A stretch of 64,000 nucleotides of DNA from Flavobacteriales bacterium (GTDB lineage: Bacteria; Bacteroidota; Bacteroidia; Flavobacteriales_F; PHOS-HE28). How positions within the stretch are numbered: the stretch's first letter is position 1; the number at the start of each line of letters is the position of its first letter. Position numbers and translations under genes: made by a program. The notes under the pieces were generated by a model. The model did not search any database. It saw only the letters and a list, made by a program, of their open reading frames with translations, and was not told the DNA's origin. Of this stretch, positions 6,917 to 16,132 are shown one piece after another. The stretch is from the NCBI GenBank assembly GCA_016721005.1, contig JADKJM010000019.1:434001-498000 (forward strand). The letters are read 5' to 3'.

Positions 6917-9322
6917 ATGAAGAAGACCAAGTCCGGCAAACGACGTTTCGTCTGGTGGGTCATCGTGCTTGCACCACTCGTCGGGCTCTTCGGCATGCTT
7001 GTCATCGCCTCCTTCAGCGACCTACCCAGCACCGAGGACCTGGAGAATCCCCGTAGCGACCTCGCAACCGCCGTGCTCTTCAGCGACGGCAGCCAGATGG
7101 GCCAGTATTACCGCGAGAACCGGATCCCGGTGGACTACGAGCGGATCAGTCCGAACGTGGTACATGCGCTCATCGCCACCGAGGACGAGCGTTTCCGGGA
7201 ACACAGCGGCATCGACCTGCGTGGCACGTTACGGGCGGCCATCTTCCTGGGCAAGCGCGGCGGCGCGAGCACCATTACGCAGCAATTGTCCAAGATGCTC
7301 TTCACGGAGCGCTCCTCGAATTTCGTCAAGCGCACCTTCCAGAAGTTCCAGGAGTGGATCATCAGTGCGCGCTTGGAACGGCAGTACACCAAGGACGAGA
7401 TCATTGCGATGTATCTGAACCGTTTCGACTGGATCAACCAGGCCGTGGGGATCAACAGCGCGGCACACGTGTACTTCAATACCACACCGGATTCGCTTCG
7501 CGTGGAGCAGGCGGCCATGCTCGTGGGGATGCTGAAGAACCCGGCGCTCTTCAACCCGAACAAAGCGCACCGCGTGGACACCGTCCTGCACAGGCGTATG
7601 GTGGTGTTGGACCAGATGCGCCGCAACGGCTTCATCGGCACCGTGGAATACGACTCACTGAAAGCGCTTCCGCTAGGACTGCACTTCCAGAGCGTGAGCC
7701 ACACCGAAGGTCCGGCGCCCTACTTCCGCGAGGTTCTTCGAGGCAAGCTCCAGCATCTGCTCGATTCCACGGATGCGAAGGGTAACCTCGTGTTCCCACG
7801 TCCGGACGGCAAGAAGTACGACATCTACACGGACGGTCTGCGGATCTACACCACCGTGGATCGTCGCATGCAGTCCTACGCGGAGTGGGGCCTACGCGAA
7901 CACCTCGCCAGTGAACTGCAGCCCGACTTCTTCAAGGACATTGCACGGAAGAAGAACCGACCTTTTGATTCGCGCGTGAACCAGAAGGAGATCGCGGCGA
8001 TCCTGAACACCGCGATGAAACGCAGTGTGCGCTACAAGATCCTCATGGGCAAGATGTGTGGAAGCTGCGAACGGCCAGCGGCATACATCGAGGAAGTGAT
8101 GCACGAAGGGTCGAAGCATTACCACTGCAGGCCGGATCTTGGCGGTTGCGACAACTACTGGCCGGTGGTGAAGGAGAGTGAGGTCCCCGGGATCTTCGAC
8201 ACGCCGGTCCCGATGCGCGTGTTCACATGGCAAGGAGAGAAGGACACGGTGCTGAGTCCGCTGGATTCGATCCGGTACTACAAGAGCTTCCTGCAAAGTG
8301 GGCTGCTCAGCATGGATCCGCATACCGGTTTCGTGAAAGCGTGGGTGGGCGGCATCGACTACAAGCATTTCCAGTACGACCACGTGGACCAAGCGCGGCG
8401 CCAAGTGGGCAGCACGTTCAAACCCTTCGTGTATGCCACCGCGTTCCGTGAAGGCATGGAACCCTGCCGAGAGGTTCCCAACCAGAAGGTATGTTTCGAC
8501 ATGCCACCCGGCCAACCCGATTGGTGTCCGGAGAACAGTGATGCGGAGTACGGCGGCATGGTCACCGTGGCCTACGCGCTGGCGAACAGCATGAACACCG
8601 TGACGTCATGGTTGATGAAGCAATACGGTCCGGAAGCGGTGATCGTATTGGCACGACACATGGGCGTGAAGAGTCCGCTGGAACCTGTGCCTTCGTTGTG
8701 TCTTGGCGTTGCGGACCTCACACTGTCCGAGATGACGGGCGCCTTTTCCACGTTCGCGAACAAGGGCGTGTACATCGAGCCGATCATCTTCACACGCATC
8801 GAGGACAAGAACGGCAACACGATCTACGACGTGACCCCGCACACCTTCGAGGCCTTGGATGAACGCACGGCGTACGTGATGCTGAGGGTGTTGCAAGGTG
8901 TGATCGACGGCGCGTACAACCCGAGCACCGGCAAGGTGGTTGGAACGGGTATGCGGTTGCGCACCAGTTGGGGCACGCGACAGAAGTATGCCAACATCAA
9001 GTTCCCGATGGCGGGCAAGACGGGCACCACGCAGAACAACAGCGATGGCTGGTTCATCGGGATCACCCCTGATCTTGTGACCGGTGTATGGACCGGCGCG
9101 GATGACCGCAGCGTGCGCTTCAGCACCACGGACAAAGGGCAAGGTGCGAACATGGCGTTGCCGATCTACGGCTACTACATGAATCGTGTGTATGCGGATC
9201 CGACGATCGAGATCAACACCGGCAATTTCGAAAAGCCGGAAGGCGAGCTCGGTATCGAACTCGATTGCCGGACCAAGGGCAAGGGCGGCACCAACGGCGG
9301 CAAGCCGAACTGGGGCGATTGA
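6917..9322 (+). CDS. Class A penicillin-binding protein (PBP1A type) with a four-cysteine insert
   Basis: A bifunctional peptidoglycan synthase anchored in the inner membrane. Residues 13-37 form the membrane anchor (WWVIVLAPLVGLFGMLVIASF). The GT51 glycosyltransferase domain follows with ATEDERFREHSGID, GGASTITQQLSKM and KDEIIAMYLNRFDWINQAVGI. The transpeptidase domain carries Ser499 in STFK, the SMNTV (SxN) motif and KTGTT with Lys701. Between the two domains, Cys381, Cys384, Cys404 and Cys411 form a CxxC-x19-CxxxxxxC pattern that looks like a small zinc ribbon, which is not part of the textbook PBP1A architecture. It is 801 residues long, downstream of gldH. Confidence 0.95.
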   Translation: MKKTKSGKRRFVWWVIVLAPLVGLFGMLVIASFSDLPSTEDLENPRSDLATAVLFSDGSQMGQYYRENRIPVDYERISPNVVHALIATEDERFREHSGIDLRGTLRAAIFLGKRGGASTITQQLSKMLFTERSSNFVKRTFQKFQEWIISARLERQYTKDEIIAMYLNRFDWINQAVGINSAAHVYFNTTPDSLRVEQAAMLVGMLKNPALFNPNKAHRVDTVLHRRMVVLDQMRRNGFIGTVEYDSLKALPLGLHFQSVSHTEGPAPYFREVLRGKLQHLLDSTDAKGNLVFPRPDGKKYDIYTDGLRIYTTVDRRMQSYAEWGLREHLASELQPDFFKDIARKKNRPFDSRVNQKEIAAILNTAMKRSVRYKILMGKMCGSCERPAAYIEEVMHEGSKHYHCRPDLGGCDNYWPVVKESEVPGIFDTPVPMRVFTWQGEKDTVLSPLDSIRYYKSFLQSGLLSMDPHTGFVKAWVGGIDYKHFQYDHVDQARRQVGSTFKPFVYATAFREGMEPCREVPNQKVCFDMPPGQPDWCPENSDAEYGGMVTVAYALANSMNTVTSWLMKQYGPEAVIVLARHMGVKSPLEPVPSLCLGVADLTLSEMTGAFSTFANKGVYIEPIIFTRIEDKNGNTIYDVTPHTFEALDERTAYVMLRVLQGVIDGAYNPSTGKVVGTGMRLRTSWGTRQKYANIKFPMAGKTGTTQNNSDGWFIGITPDLVTGVWTGADDRSVRFSTTDKGQGANMALPIYGYYMNRVYADPTIEINTGNFEKPEGELGIELDCRTKGKGGTNGGKPNWGD

Positions 9323-9354
9323 ACAAGGTCATCATCACCCTAACGCGAGGAGGA

Positions 9355-9362
9355 TATCTTCG
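9355..9362 (+). promoter_or_regulatory. Candidate -7 box for scoA
   Basis: TATCTTCG, a TAnnTTYG match, 20 bases before the scoA ATG at 9383. Confidence 0.35.
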
Positions 9363-9382
9363 TCGCACAAGCAGAGCAACGC

Positions 9383-10081
9383 ATGAACAAAGTGGTCGCC
9401 AGTGCGGATAAGGCACTCGAAGGGTTGAAGGATGACATGACACTGATGGTCGGCGGCTTCGGCCTGTGCGGCATTCCGGAGAATGCGATCGCTGCATTGG
9501 TGCGCAACGGCGCCACGAGGCTCACGTGCATCAGCAACAACGCGGGCGTGGATGACTTCGGTCTCGGCCTGTTGCTGAAGACGCGGCAGATCAAGAAGAT
9601 GATCAGCAGCTACGTGGGTGAGAACGCGGAGTTCGAGCGCCAGATGCTCAACGGCGAATTGGAAGTGGACCTGATCCCGCAAGGCTCGCTCGCGGAACGT
9701 TGTCGTGCGGGCGGCGCCGGGATCCCGGCCTTCTTCACGCCTGCTGGTTATGGCACAGAGGTCGGCGAAGGCAAGGAGGTACGCGAGTTCAACGGCAAAC
9801 CACACATATTGGAACATGCGCTTCACGCGGATTTCGCGTTGGTGAAAGCATGGAAGGGCGATCGCTTCGGCAACCTGGTGTACAAGCGGACGGCGCGGAA
9901 CTTCAACCCGATGATGGCCATGGCCGGCCGCATCACCGTGGCCGAGGTGGAACACTTGGTGGAGCCCGGTGAATTGGACCCGGATGAGATCCACACGCCG
10001 GGGATCTTCGTGCAGCGGATCTTCCAAGGCAGCAACTACGAAAGGCGGATCGAGCAACGCACCGTGCGCAAGCGCGGCTGA
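9383..10081 (+). CDS. scoA: 3-oxoacid CoA-transferase subunit A
   Basis: Alpha subunit of succinyl-CoA:3-ketoacid CoA-transferase, which moves CoA from succinyl-CoA to acetoacetate in ketone-body and branched-chain degradation. The 232-residue length and the motifs fit: GGFGLCGIP near residue 28-36 (CoA transferase family I signature), SNNAGVDDFGLGLLL, and IPAFFTPAGYGT. Its partner scoB is expected immediately downstream but lies 5.4 kb away, at 15466, beyond three tandem membrane glycosyltransferase genes. Both subunits look intact, so the enzyme should still form if both are transcribed. Confidence 0.94.
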   Translation: MNKVVASADKALEGLKDDMTLMVGGFGLCGIPENAIAALVRNGATRLTCISNNAGVDDFGLGLLLKTRQIKKMISSYVGENAEFERQMLNGELEVDLIPQGSLAERCRAGGAGIPAFFTPAGYGTEVGEGKEVREFNGKPHILEHALHADFALVKAWKGDRFGNLVYKRTARNFNPMMAMAGRITVAEVEHLVEPGELDPDEIHTPGIFVQRIFQGSNYERRIEQRTVRKRG

Positions 10082-10088
10082 GGATCCG

Positions 10089-11848
10089 ATGAACGCCCGG
10101 AGTGAACGGATCGGCTTCGTCGCGCTCTCCTTGTTGACATTCGCGTACGTCGCCCTTCGCGCTGCATGGGTGCCGCTCATTCATGATGAGGCCGCCACCT
10201 TCCAGACCTATGTGGTGACCGGGCGCTACCTGCCCTTCCTTGCGCACTGGGATGCCGGCAATCACTTGCTGATCACCGCGATGGGACGAGCGACCTACCT
10301 GCTGTTCGGTCCCTCGCCCTTGGCCTTGCGATCATTCGAAGTGGTGTGCTTCGTCCTGTATGCGGTGTATGTGTGGCGGATCACGCGGATGCTACAAGTT
10401 GATGTGATCCGTTGGTGTTCGGCGTGCGCGCTCCTTCTCACACCCTTCCTTCTCGATTTCTTCTCGCTCTTCCGCGGGTACGGACCATCCTTGGCTTTCC
10501 TGCTGATGGCGTTGTTCCACCTGGTGCGGTACGTGGAGGTGGGTGGTCGGCGGCAGTTGTTCGCGACACTGTTCGCCATGGCACTTGCGACCTATGCTTC
10601 GCTTTCCTTGTTGTTGATCTGGTGTTCGGTCATGGCCATTGCCGGCTGGTACGTATTCACCCGTGATCGGAAGGATGGTCCGGTGCTGGGCATCTTATTG
10701 TTCATCGGTGTAGTGCCGTTGGTGATCGCCGGATCGTTCGGGAAAGGTCTTTCGGAGCGCGGCCTGCTCTACTTCGGAAACAGCTCGGGGTTCTTCGATG
10801 GCACCCTTCGGTCCCTCGTGCTGTGGATACTGGGGATCATGCGACCACTCGCGCAGGACATCGTCATGATCGTTTCCACAATGCTGGTGGCGGGCTTGTT
10901 TGTGCGGGCACTTCGGGGCCGGTCGGTGCCGGTCATCCTCATGGGGGTGATCCTCAGCGGGGAGATCATCGGAAGGGTCGTTCTTGGCGAAGGCTTCGGC
11001 GTGCTCTATCCGATCGATCGCACGGCGATCCAACTTGTCCCGCTGCTCATCCTGTTGTTCGCCTTCTCGTTGGATCGAATCGCGATCGGTCGGCCGCGCT
11101 TGGCCTTTGCTGCGGTGTTGTTGCTCTGGCTGCCGGTGCGCACGTTGATGGGCGCCAATTTCAACCACACGGCATACTGGCCGGAGGAAGCGATCCCGGA
11201 AGGATCTACGAGCTGGTGTCCGAACGACAACAGGGTCAGGAGCGTCCGTTGCTGATCGGGGCCTACCGACAGAACCCGCGATGCTGGACCTACGGCGCAT
11301 CGCTTCGTGGACTCGACCTGAACTACCTGAACGACCTCGGCTTCCCCCAACCAACCTGCGAATTGTTGTTGATCGACACGGTACACTTCGAGCCGCCGCC
11401 CGGCTTCCACACCGTGTACACCGCACCGCACGGACGGATGAACCTGATGGAAGCGGAAACCGCACTGCGCGACTCGGTCGTGCGTGATAGTACGTGGGCG
11501 ATACCATCCACGAACGAAGAGTTCAAGGGACTCTGGTCCCCGGACCCGGAGGCCCTCCAAGGCAGGGCGTGGTTGATCGAAGTGGATGCCTCGATCACTT
11601 CGGACAGCGAGCCTTTGGAACTGCGACTGGTGGTGGATGCGAAGGATGCGAATGGTAACCCGCTCCATTACGACGTGATCAACCTGGATGACCAACGCAT
11701 TTCCTGGAAAGGTGACCGCTCGCACGTCCTGCGCCTGCTGCCATCCTTCAGCGTGCCCGCACAGGTGACGGCTTATCTCTGGAATCCCCGCCAACAATAC
11801 TTCGCCATGGATCGTGTGCGGGTGATCATTCGCGAAGTCGTCCCTTGA
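10089..11848 (+). CDS. GT-C-like polytopic membrane glycosyltransferase, paralog 1 (one frameshift)
   Basis: First of three tandem paralogs between scoA and scoB. The N-terminal 370 residues are polytopic, with an acidic pair Asp33-Glu34 (PLIHDEAATF) in the first outer loop, the position of the catalytic acid in PMT/ArnT-like GT-C enzymes, then LDFFSLFRGYGPS and YPIDRTAIQL. The frame breaks at about 11199-11203 in IPEGSTSW; one missing A there would give IPERIYELVSERQQG, matching the paralogs' IPDRFVRRVQ. The remainder is a soluble beta-rich C-terminal domain with VTAYLWNPRQQYFAMDRVRVIIREV. Corrected length is about 586 residues. The sugar and acceptor are unknown. Confidence 0.8.
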
Positions 11849-13647
11849 TGTTCACCTTCGGGACCGCCATGGACGTGCGCTTGAAAGATCCCCGACCACA
11901 GCGCAACGATCGGTTCGCCTTCGTTGCACTCGTTTCGGTCGTGTTCGTGTACGTCCTGTTGCGCGCGGCGCTCATCCCGCTCGTTCACGATGAGGCGACC
12001 TCCTTCCTGGCCTATGCGCAGAGCGGGCGCTTCCTGCCGTTCAGCAGTATGTGGGATGCGAACAACCACTACCTCAACTCCTTGCTCGGATGGTTGGGCT
12101 ACAAGGTCTTCGGGTTGCACCTGCTTGCATTGCGTTGGGGCAGCGTGCTCGCATTCGCCCTCTTCGCATGGTCCACGTGGAAGCTGGGTGCATTCATTCA
12201 GCATCGCTTCGTGCGTTGGGTCTTCTGGAGCGCGATGCTCGGTTGCCCCTTCCTGCTGGACTTCTTCTCATTGTTCCGCGGCTACGGTCCGGCCTTCGCC
12301 TTCCTGCTGTTCGGCATGTACGAGTTGCTCTGTTTCGTGCGCGATGGAAGGACCGCACAATTGGTCCGGGTCCTGTTCGCGCTGGCGGTCGCGAACAGTT
12401 TCCTGTTGGCCCTACTTCCGCTCTGGGGGGTGATGCTCGGCGTGTTGTTGATCGCGGCCTACCGCAACAGGAAGCAACGAGCGCTGTGGTTCTTCGCGGG
12501 GCTTCTTCCCTTCGCGGCAGCACTCCTTCTCGCGCTGCGGTTGGCGCACCTCGGACTGCTCTACCAAGGAAGCACCGAAGGCTTCGTGGAGGTCACGGTG
12601 ATGTCGCTGTTGCAACGGATGTTCGGGACGGGATCCATCGCGCTGGCGGTGGTGATCTTGGTAATGATCGTGCTGGTCACGGCCATTGTCCTGCGCTCGG
12701 CCATTCGCGCGCGCGGTTGGCGATCACCGGCCTTCCTTGTCGCCATCCTGTTGTGGGGTGAAGCCTTGGGAAGGATCATCGCTGCGAATGCGTTCGGGAT
12801 CAACTACGCGGAGGATCGCACGGCCCTGCACACGCTTTTGCTGACGATCGTGTTCGCTACGTTCGCCGTTGATGGATGGTGCATGCAAGGACGGATGGCG
12901 TGGGTGTTCGCACTTCCGTTGCTCATCCTTCCGCTTCGTGCGGCGTGGACCGCGAATCTGGATCACACGGTGCTCTGGCCGGAACAATCCATCCCCGACC
13001 GCTTCGTGCGGCGTGTGCAAGAGCTGGAACGCACACTCGGCAGGCCGCCGGTGGTGGGAACACACCGGCACGCAGGCCTGCCGTGGAGTCTTCAATACCG
13101 GATGCTCGGAAGTGAAAGCGACGCCAACGCACACAGTTGGCCGCATGGCATGGACGATGTGCGCATCGTAGTGCCTTCCGTGTTGAAGGAGGCGATCAGC
13201 GGCTTCGGCGTGGTGGATAGCGCACCGGGAAACCTGCTCCTGCTCCTGCTTCGTGATCCACCCCTGCACACCGATGTCGTCTTCGATACCACCTTCACCT
13301 TGAACAGCAACGGCAGCGATCGGTCATTACCGATCGCCCTGCCTGCTGAACAGCTACGCGGATCCGATCTGCTCGTGGAAGTGGAAGGCCGCTTGTCCGC
13401 TGACGCCGATCCCGTGGATCTCCGCCTGTCGTTCGCGGTCTCCGACAGCAGTGACGCGATCCTGTACGGCGACTTCGTCTTCCTGAATACCCGTCGGGCG
13501 CAGTGGAACGGGGAGCATTGGCAAAGCATCCGGCACATTCCCCAACAGCCGCGCGCAGCCAAGGCTGTGCTCTTCCTCTGGACGCCGGATAGCGCCGACT
13601 ACCAATGGAAGGAAGGGCGCGTGATCGTGCGTTCGGTCCTTCGGTGA
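11848..13647 (+). CDS. GT-C-like polytopic membrane glycosyltransferase, paralog 2
   Basis: A 599-residue intact paralog of the preceding gene, starting at ATG 11848 inside the TGATG overlap with it (a TTG at 11845 is also possible). Asp48-Glu49 (PLVHDEATSF) lies in the first loop. WDANNHYLNSLLGWLGYKVF, LLDFFSLFRGYGPAF and EDRTALHTLL align with both neighbours. About 11 hydrophobic helices fill residues 22-385. The C-terminal 200 residues are soluble and beta-rich, ending FLWTPDSADYQWKEGRVIV. By family, this should transfer sugar from a polyprenyl-phosphate donor to a periplasmic acceptor; this is inference from fold and acidic loop only. Confidence 0.82.
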   Translation: MFTFGTAMDVRLKDPRPQRNDRFAFVALVSVVFVYVLLRAALIPLVHDEATSFLAYAQSGRFLPFSSMWDANNHYLNSLLGWLGYKVFGLHLLALRWGSVLAFALFAWSTWKLGAFIQHRFVRWVFWSAMLGCPFLLDFFSLFRGYGPAFAFLLFGMYELLCFVRDGRTAQLVRVLFALAVANSFLLALLPLWGVMLGVLLIAAYRNRKQRALWFFAGLLPFAAALLLALRLAHLGLLYQGSTEGFVEVTVMSLLQRMFGTGSIALAVVILVMIVLVTAIVLRSAIRARGWRSPAFLVAILLWGEALGRIIAANAFGINYAEDRTALHTLLLTIVFATFAVDGWCMQGRMAWVFALPLLILPLRAAWTANLDHTVLWPEQSIPDRFVRRVQELERTLGRPPVVGTHRHAGLPWSLQYRMLGSESDANAHSWPHGMDDVRIVVPSVLKEAISGFGVVDSAPGNLLLLLLRDPPLHTDVVFDTTFTLNSNGSDRSLPIALPAEQLRGSDLLVEVEGRLSADADPVDLRLSFAVSDSSDAILYGDFVFLNTRRAQWNGEHWQSIRHIPQQPRAAKAVLFLWTPDSADYQWKEGRVIVRSVLR

Positions 13648-13685
13648 TCGGTCGCGTGCCGTCTTCGCATCTTCGCAGTAGACCC

Positions 13686-15458
13686 ATGGTTACTGCGACA
13701 GGTCGCTTCGAGCGTAACATCTTCCTCTCATGCGTAGTGGTCTCGGGGGCCTACGTCGTGATGCGTGCGGCACTGGTGCCCTGGGTGAACGATGAGGTGC
13801 TGACCTATTTTCTGTTCATCGAGCCCGGCGACATTGTTCCATTCCATGCTCCGTGGGATGCGAACAACCACTTCCTCAACAGCGCACTTGGCCTTGCGGT
13901 GTACAAGGTCTTCGGATTGGTCCGCTTCGGCTCGCGCATCGGCAACGTGCTGGCTTTTGCGCTCTACGCGTGGGCAACGTTCCAGTTGGGCCGCCGTGTG
14001 CAGGACCGGTTGGTTCGCTGGTGCTTGTGGGGCGCTTTGCTCTTCTGTCCCTTCATCATCGAGTTCTTCTCCCTTTTCAGGGGATACGGGATGGAACTGG
14101 CCTTCTGGCTCGTTGGTACGGAAGTGCTGATCCGGCTCGCGGAGCGTTGGCGCTTGCGCCTCTTCGTCCTGTCGATGCTCGCGTTGCTTCTTGCGCATGC
14201 TGCTGTGCTCGTGACCGTGCCACTTTGGCTCACGGTCCTGCTCGCGCTCGTTGTGCTCGCCTGGCAACAGCGCGCTGGCATGAGCGTACGGGAAAGGCGA
14301 CAGGTAATATGCGCATGGTTCTTCCTCGGGCTGGTGCCCTGGGTCGGCGCGGCCTGGTATTCCTTCGAACTAAGGGAGCACGACGCTTTGTATTGGGGAA
14401 GCCTGGATGGTTTCATGGAGGTGACGATGCGCAGCTTGCTGCACTTCGTGTTCGGGAATGGGGATGGCGCAGCCCAATGGACGGTGCTTGTCGTGGTCAT
14501 ACTAGCTACCGCATCGGTGGTCTGGGGGTCCAAAGGCAGAAGATGGCTGCTTGTGGTTCCCGCGCTGTTGTGGACCGACTCCCTCTCAAGTGTGGCAATG
14601 GCCCACATCCTGGAGTTGAACTACCCTATGGATCGCACTGCCGCCCATTTGGTCCCGTGGACGATCCTCGTACTGGCTTTGGCCCTTGGTCGCACGACGC
14701 CACGCTTCCGTATCGCTCGTTTCGCATCGCTCATTCTGTTGTGGCTGCCTTTCCGCTGGGCGTTCACCGCCAATGTGGAGGAGACGGTCCTGTGGCCCGG
14801 GCAATCACCGCCGGACCGATTGGTGCAACGCATCGCAGAGGAGGAGGCCGAGGGTCCGAAGCTTCTGGGCGGGCCAGCACACGAGGGTCTCTCGATCGCT
14901 TATGAGGCACGTCGCGCCGGCCTGTCCGCACCACGGATCGAGAACGAGCTCTCAGGCTCGCCCTTGTTCGAATTGCGCTTGGTGAAAGGAAGAGAGGCGG
15001 CGCGGCAGCTGGCCAACTACCATGCGATCGACAGCGTGCCCTCGGTTGGCCAATACCTGCTTGCCCGGAACACACCGTTGCACTTGTTGCTGGAACTCGA
15101 GCACCGCACCGAAGCGGTTTCCGGAACATGGGAGTATCTCGGCCTGCTGGATGGCGACGCGATCTTGGACGACCAGGACCGCATACTCGAGGTAACGGGG
15201 ACCATCGACAGCAAGGCGGTCTTCGCAGACCTCAATGTGGTGGTTTCCATGCGCGGCCCGGACGGAGAACAAGCGTACTACGAAGGCTATCCCCTGCGCC
15301 TTTCCCGTCCACGCTGGGCAGGCGAATCATTCAAGTTGCGGGTGCGATTACCGGCCGTTCCCTCCGCCACAACATGCACCGTTTACATTTGGAACCCACG
15401 CAAAGCCCTCATTACCACCGGTCCGATCATGGTCACCATGTACCGTCCCGCCCCTTGA
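13686..15458 (+). CDS. GT-C-like polytopic membrane glycosyltransferase, paralog 3
   Basis: A 590-residue intact third paralog. The ATG at 13686 is chosen over an upstream in-frame ATG (13605) because the latter lies inside the preceding gene and adds a non-hydrophobic arm absent from the other copies. Asp36-Glu37 (PWVNDEVLTY) is the loop-1 acidic pair; WDANNHFLNSALGLAVYKVF, IEFFSLFRGYGMELAF and YPMDRTAAHLV are the family blocks. The C-terminal soluble domain ends CTVYIWNPRKALITTGPIMV, closely matching paralog 1. Its stop is seven bases before the scoB ATG, so the array and scoB probably share a transcript. Confidence 0.82.
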   Translation: MVTATGRFERNIFLSCVVVSGAYVVMRAALVPWVNDEVLTYFLFIEPGDIVPFHAPWDANNHFLNSALGLAVYKVFGLVRFGSRIGNVLAFALYAWATFQLGRRVQDRLVRWCLWGALLFCPFIIEFFSLFRGYGMELAFWLVGTEVLIRLAERWRLRLFVLSMLALLLAHAAVLVTVPLWLTVLLALVVLAWQQRAGMSVRERRQVICAWFFLGLVPWVGAAWYSFELREHDALYWGSLDGFMEVTMRSLLHFVFGNGDGAAQWTVLVVVILATASVVWGSKGRRWLLVVPALLWTDSLSSVAMAHILELNYPMDRTAAHLVPWTILVLALALGRTTPRFRIARFASLILLWLPFRWAFTANVEETVLWPGQSPPDRLVQRIAEEEAEGPKLLGGPAHEGLSIAYEARRAGLSAPRIENELSGSPLFELRLVKGREAARQLANYHAIDSVPSVGQYLLARNTPLHLLLELEHRTEAVSGTWEYLGLLDGDAILDDQDRILEVTGTIDSKAVFADLNVVVSMRGPDGEQAYYEGYPLRLSRPRWAGESFKLRVRLPAVPSATTCTVYIWNPRKALITTGPIMVTMYRPAP

Positions 15459-15465
15459 ACACCCC

Positions 15466-16122
15466 ATGGCACTCAACAAGGAACAAATGGCGAAGCGCAT
15501 CGCTCAGGAATTGCGCGATGGCTACTACGTGAACCTCGGCATCGGCATCCCCACGTTGGTGGCGAACTACATCCCAGAAGGCATGAACGTGGTGCTGCAG
15601 AGCGAGAACGGATTGCTGGGTATGGGACCCTTCCCCTTCGAGGGCGATGAGGATGCCGACCTCATCAACGCGGGCAAGCAGACGGTGACCCTGCTGCCCG
15701 GCAGCAGCATCTTCGACAGCAGCACCAGCTTCGCGATGATCCGCGGACAGCACGTGCAACTCACGGTATTGGGTGCGATGGAAGTGAGCGACACCGGCGA
15801 CATCGCCAACTGGAAGATCCCCGGAAAGATGGTGAAGGGCATGGGTGGCGCGATGGATCTCGTGGCCAGCGCGGACAACATCATCGTGTGCATGATGCAC
15901 ACCAACAAGGCAGGGGAGAGCAAGCTCCTGAAGAAGTGCAGTCTTCCGCTCACGGGCGTGAACTGTGTTCGGAAGATCGTCAGCGACCTCGGCGTATTCG
16001 ATGTCACGCCCGATGGTTTCAAGTTGCTCGAACGCGCACCCGGCGTGAGCGTGGACGAGATCAAAGCGAAGACCGAAGGTCGCTTGGTGGTGGAAGGCGA
16101 AGTGCCGGAGATGGCCGTGTGA
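15466..16122 (+). CDS. scoB: 3-oxoacid CoA-transferase subunit B
   Basis: Beta subunit that carries the catalytic glutamate. The 218-residue product starts MALNKEQMAKRIAQELRDG and has YVNLGIGIPTLVANY and then VLQSENGLLGMGP, in which Glu47 of the ENG motif forms the CoA thioester intermediate. GGAMDLV and VIVCMMHTNK-type strands also fit. An upstream in-frame extension exists but lies inside the preceding glycosyltransferase and is rejected. scoA is 5.4 kb upstream in the same orientation. The gene is followed by a GT39-type glycosyltransferase 10 bases on. Confidence 0.95.
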   Translation: MALNKEQMAKRIAQELRDGYYVNLGIGIPTLVANYIPEGMNVVLQSENGLLGMGPFPFEGDEDADLINAGKQTVTLLPGSSIFDSSTSFAMIRGQHVQLTVLGAMEVSDTGDIANWKIPGKMVKGMGGAMDLVASADNIIVCMMHTNKAGESKLLKKCSLPLTGVNCVRKIVSDLGVFDVTPDGFKLLERAPGVSVDEIKAKTEGRLVVEGEVPEMAV

Positions 16123-16132
16123 TCATTGCGTG

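Noticed and set aside
15235..15465. N-terminal extension of scoB
   Set aside because: It lies inside the preceding glycosyltransferase; MALNKEQMAKRIAQ at 15466 is the usual N-terminus.
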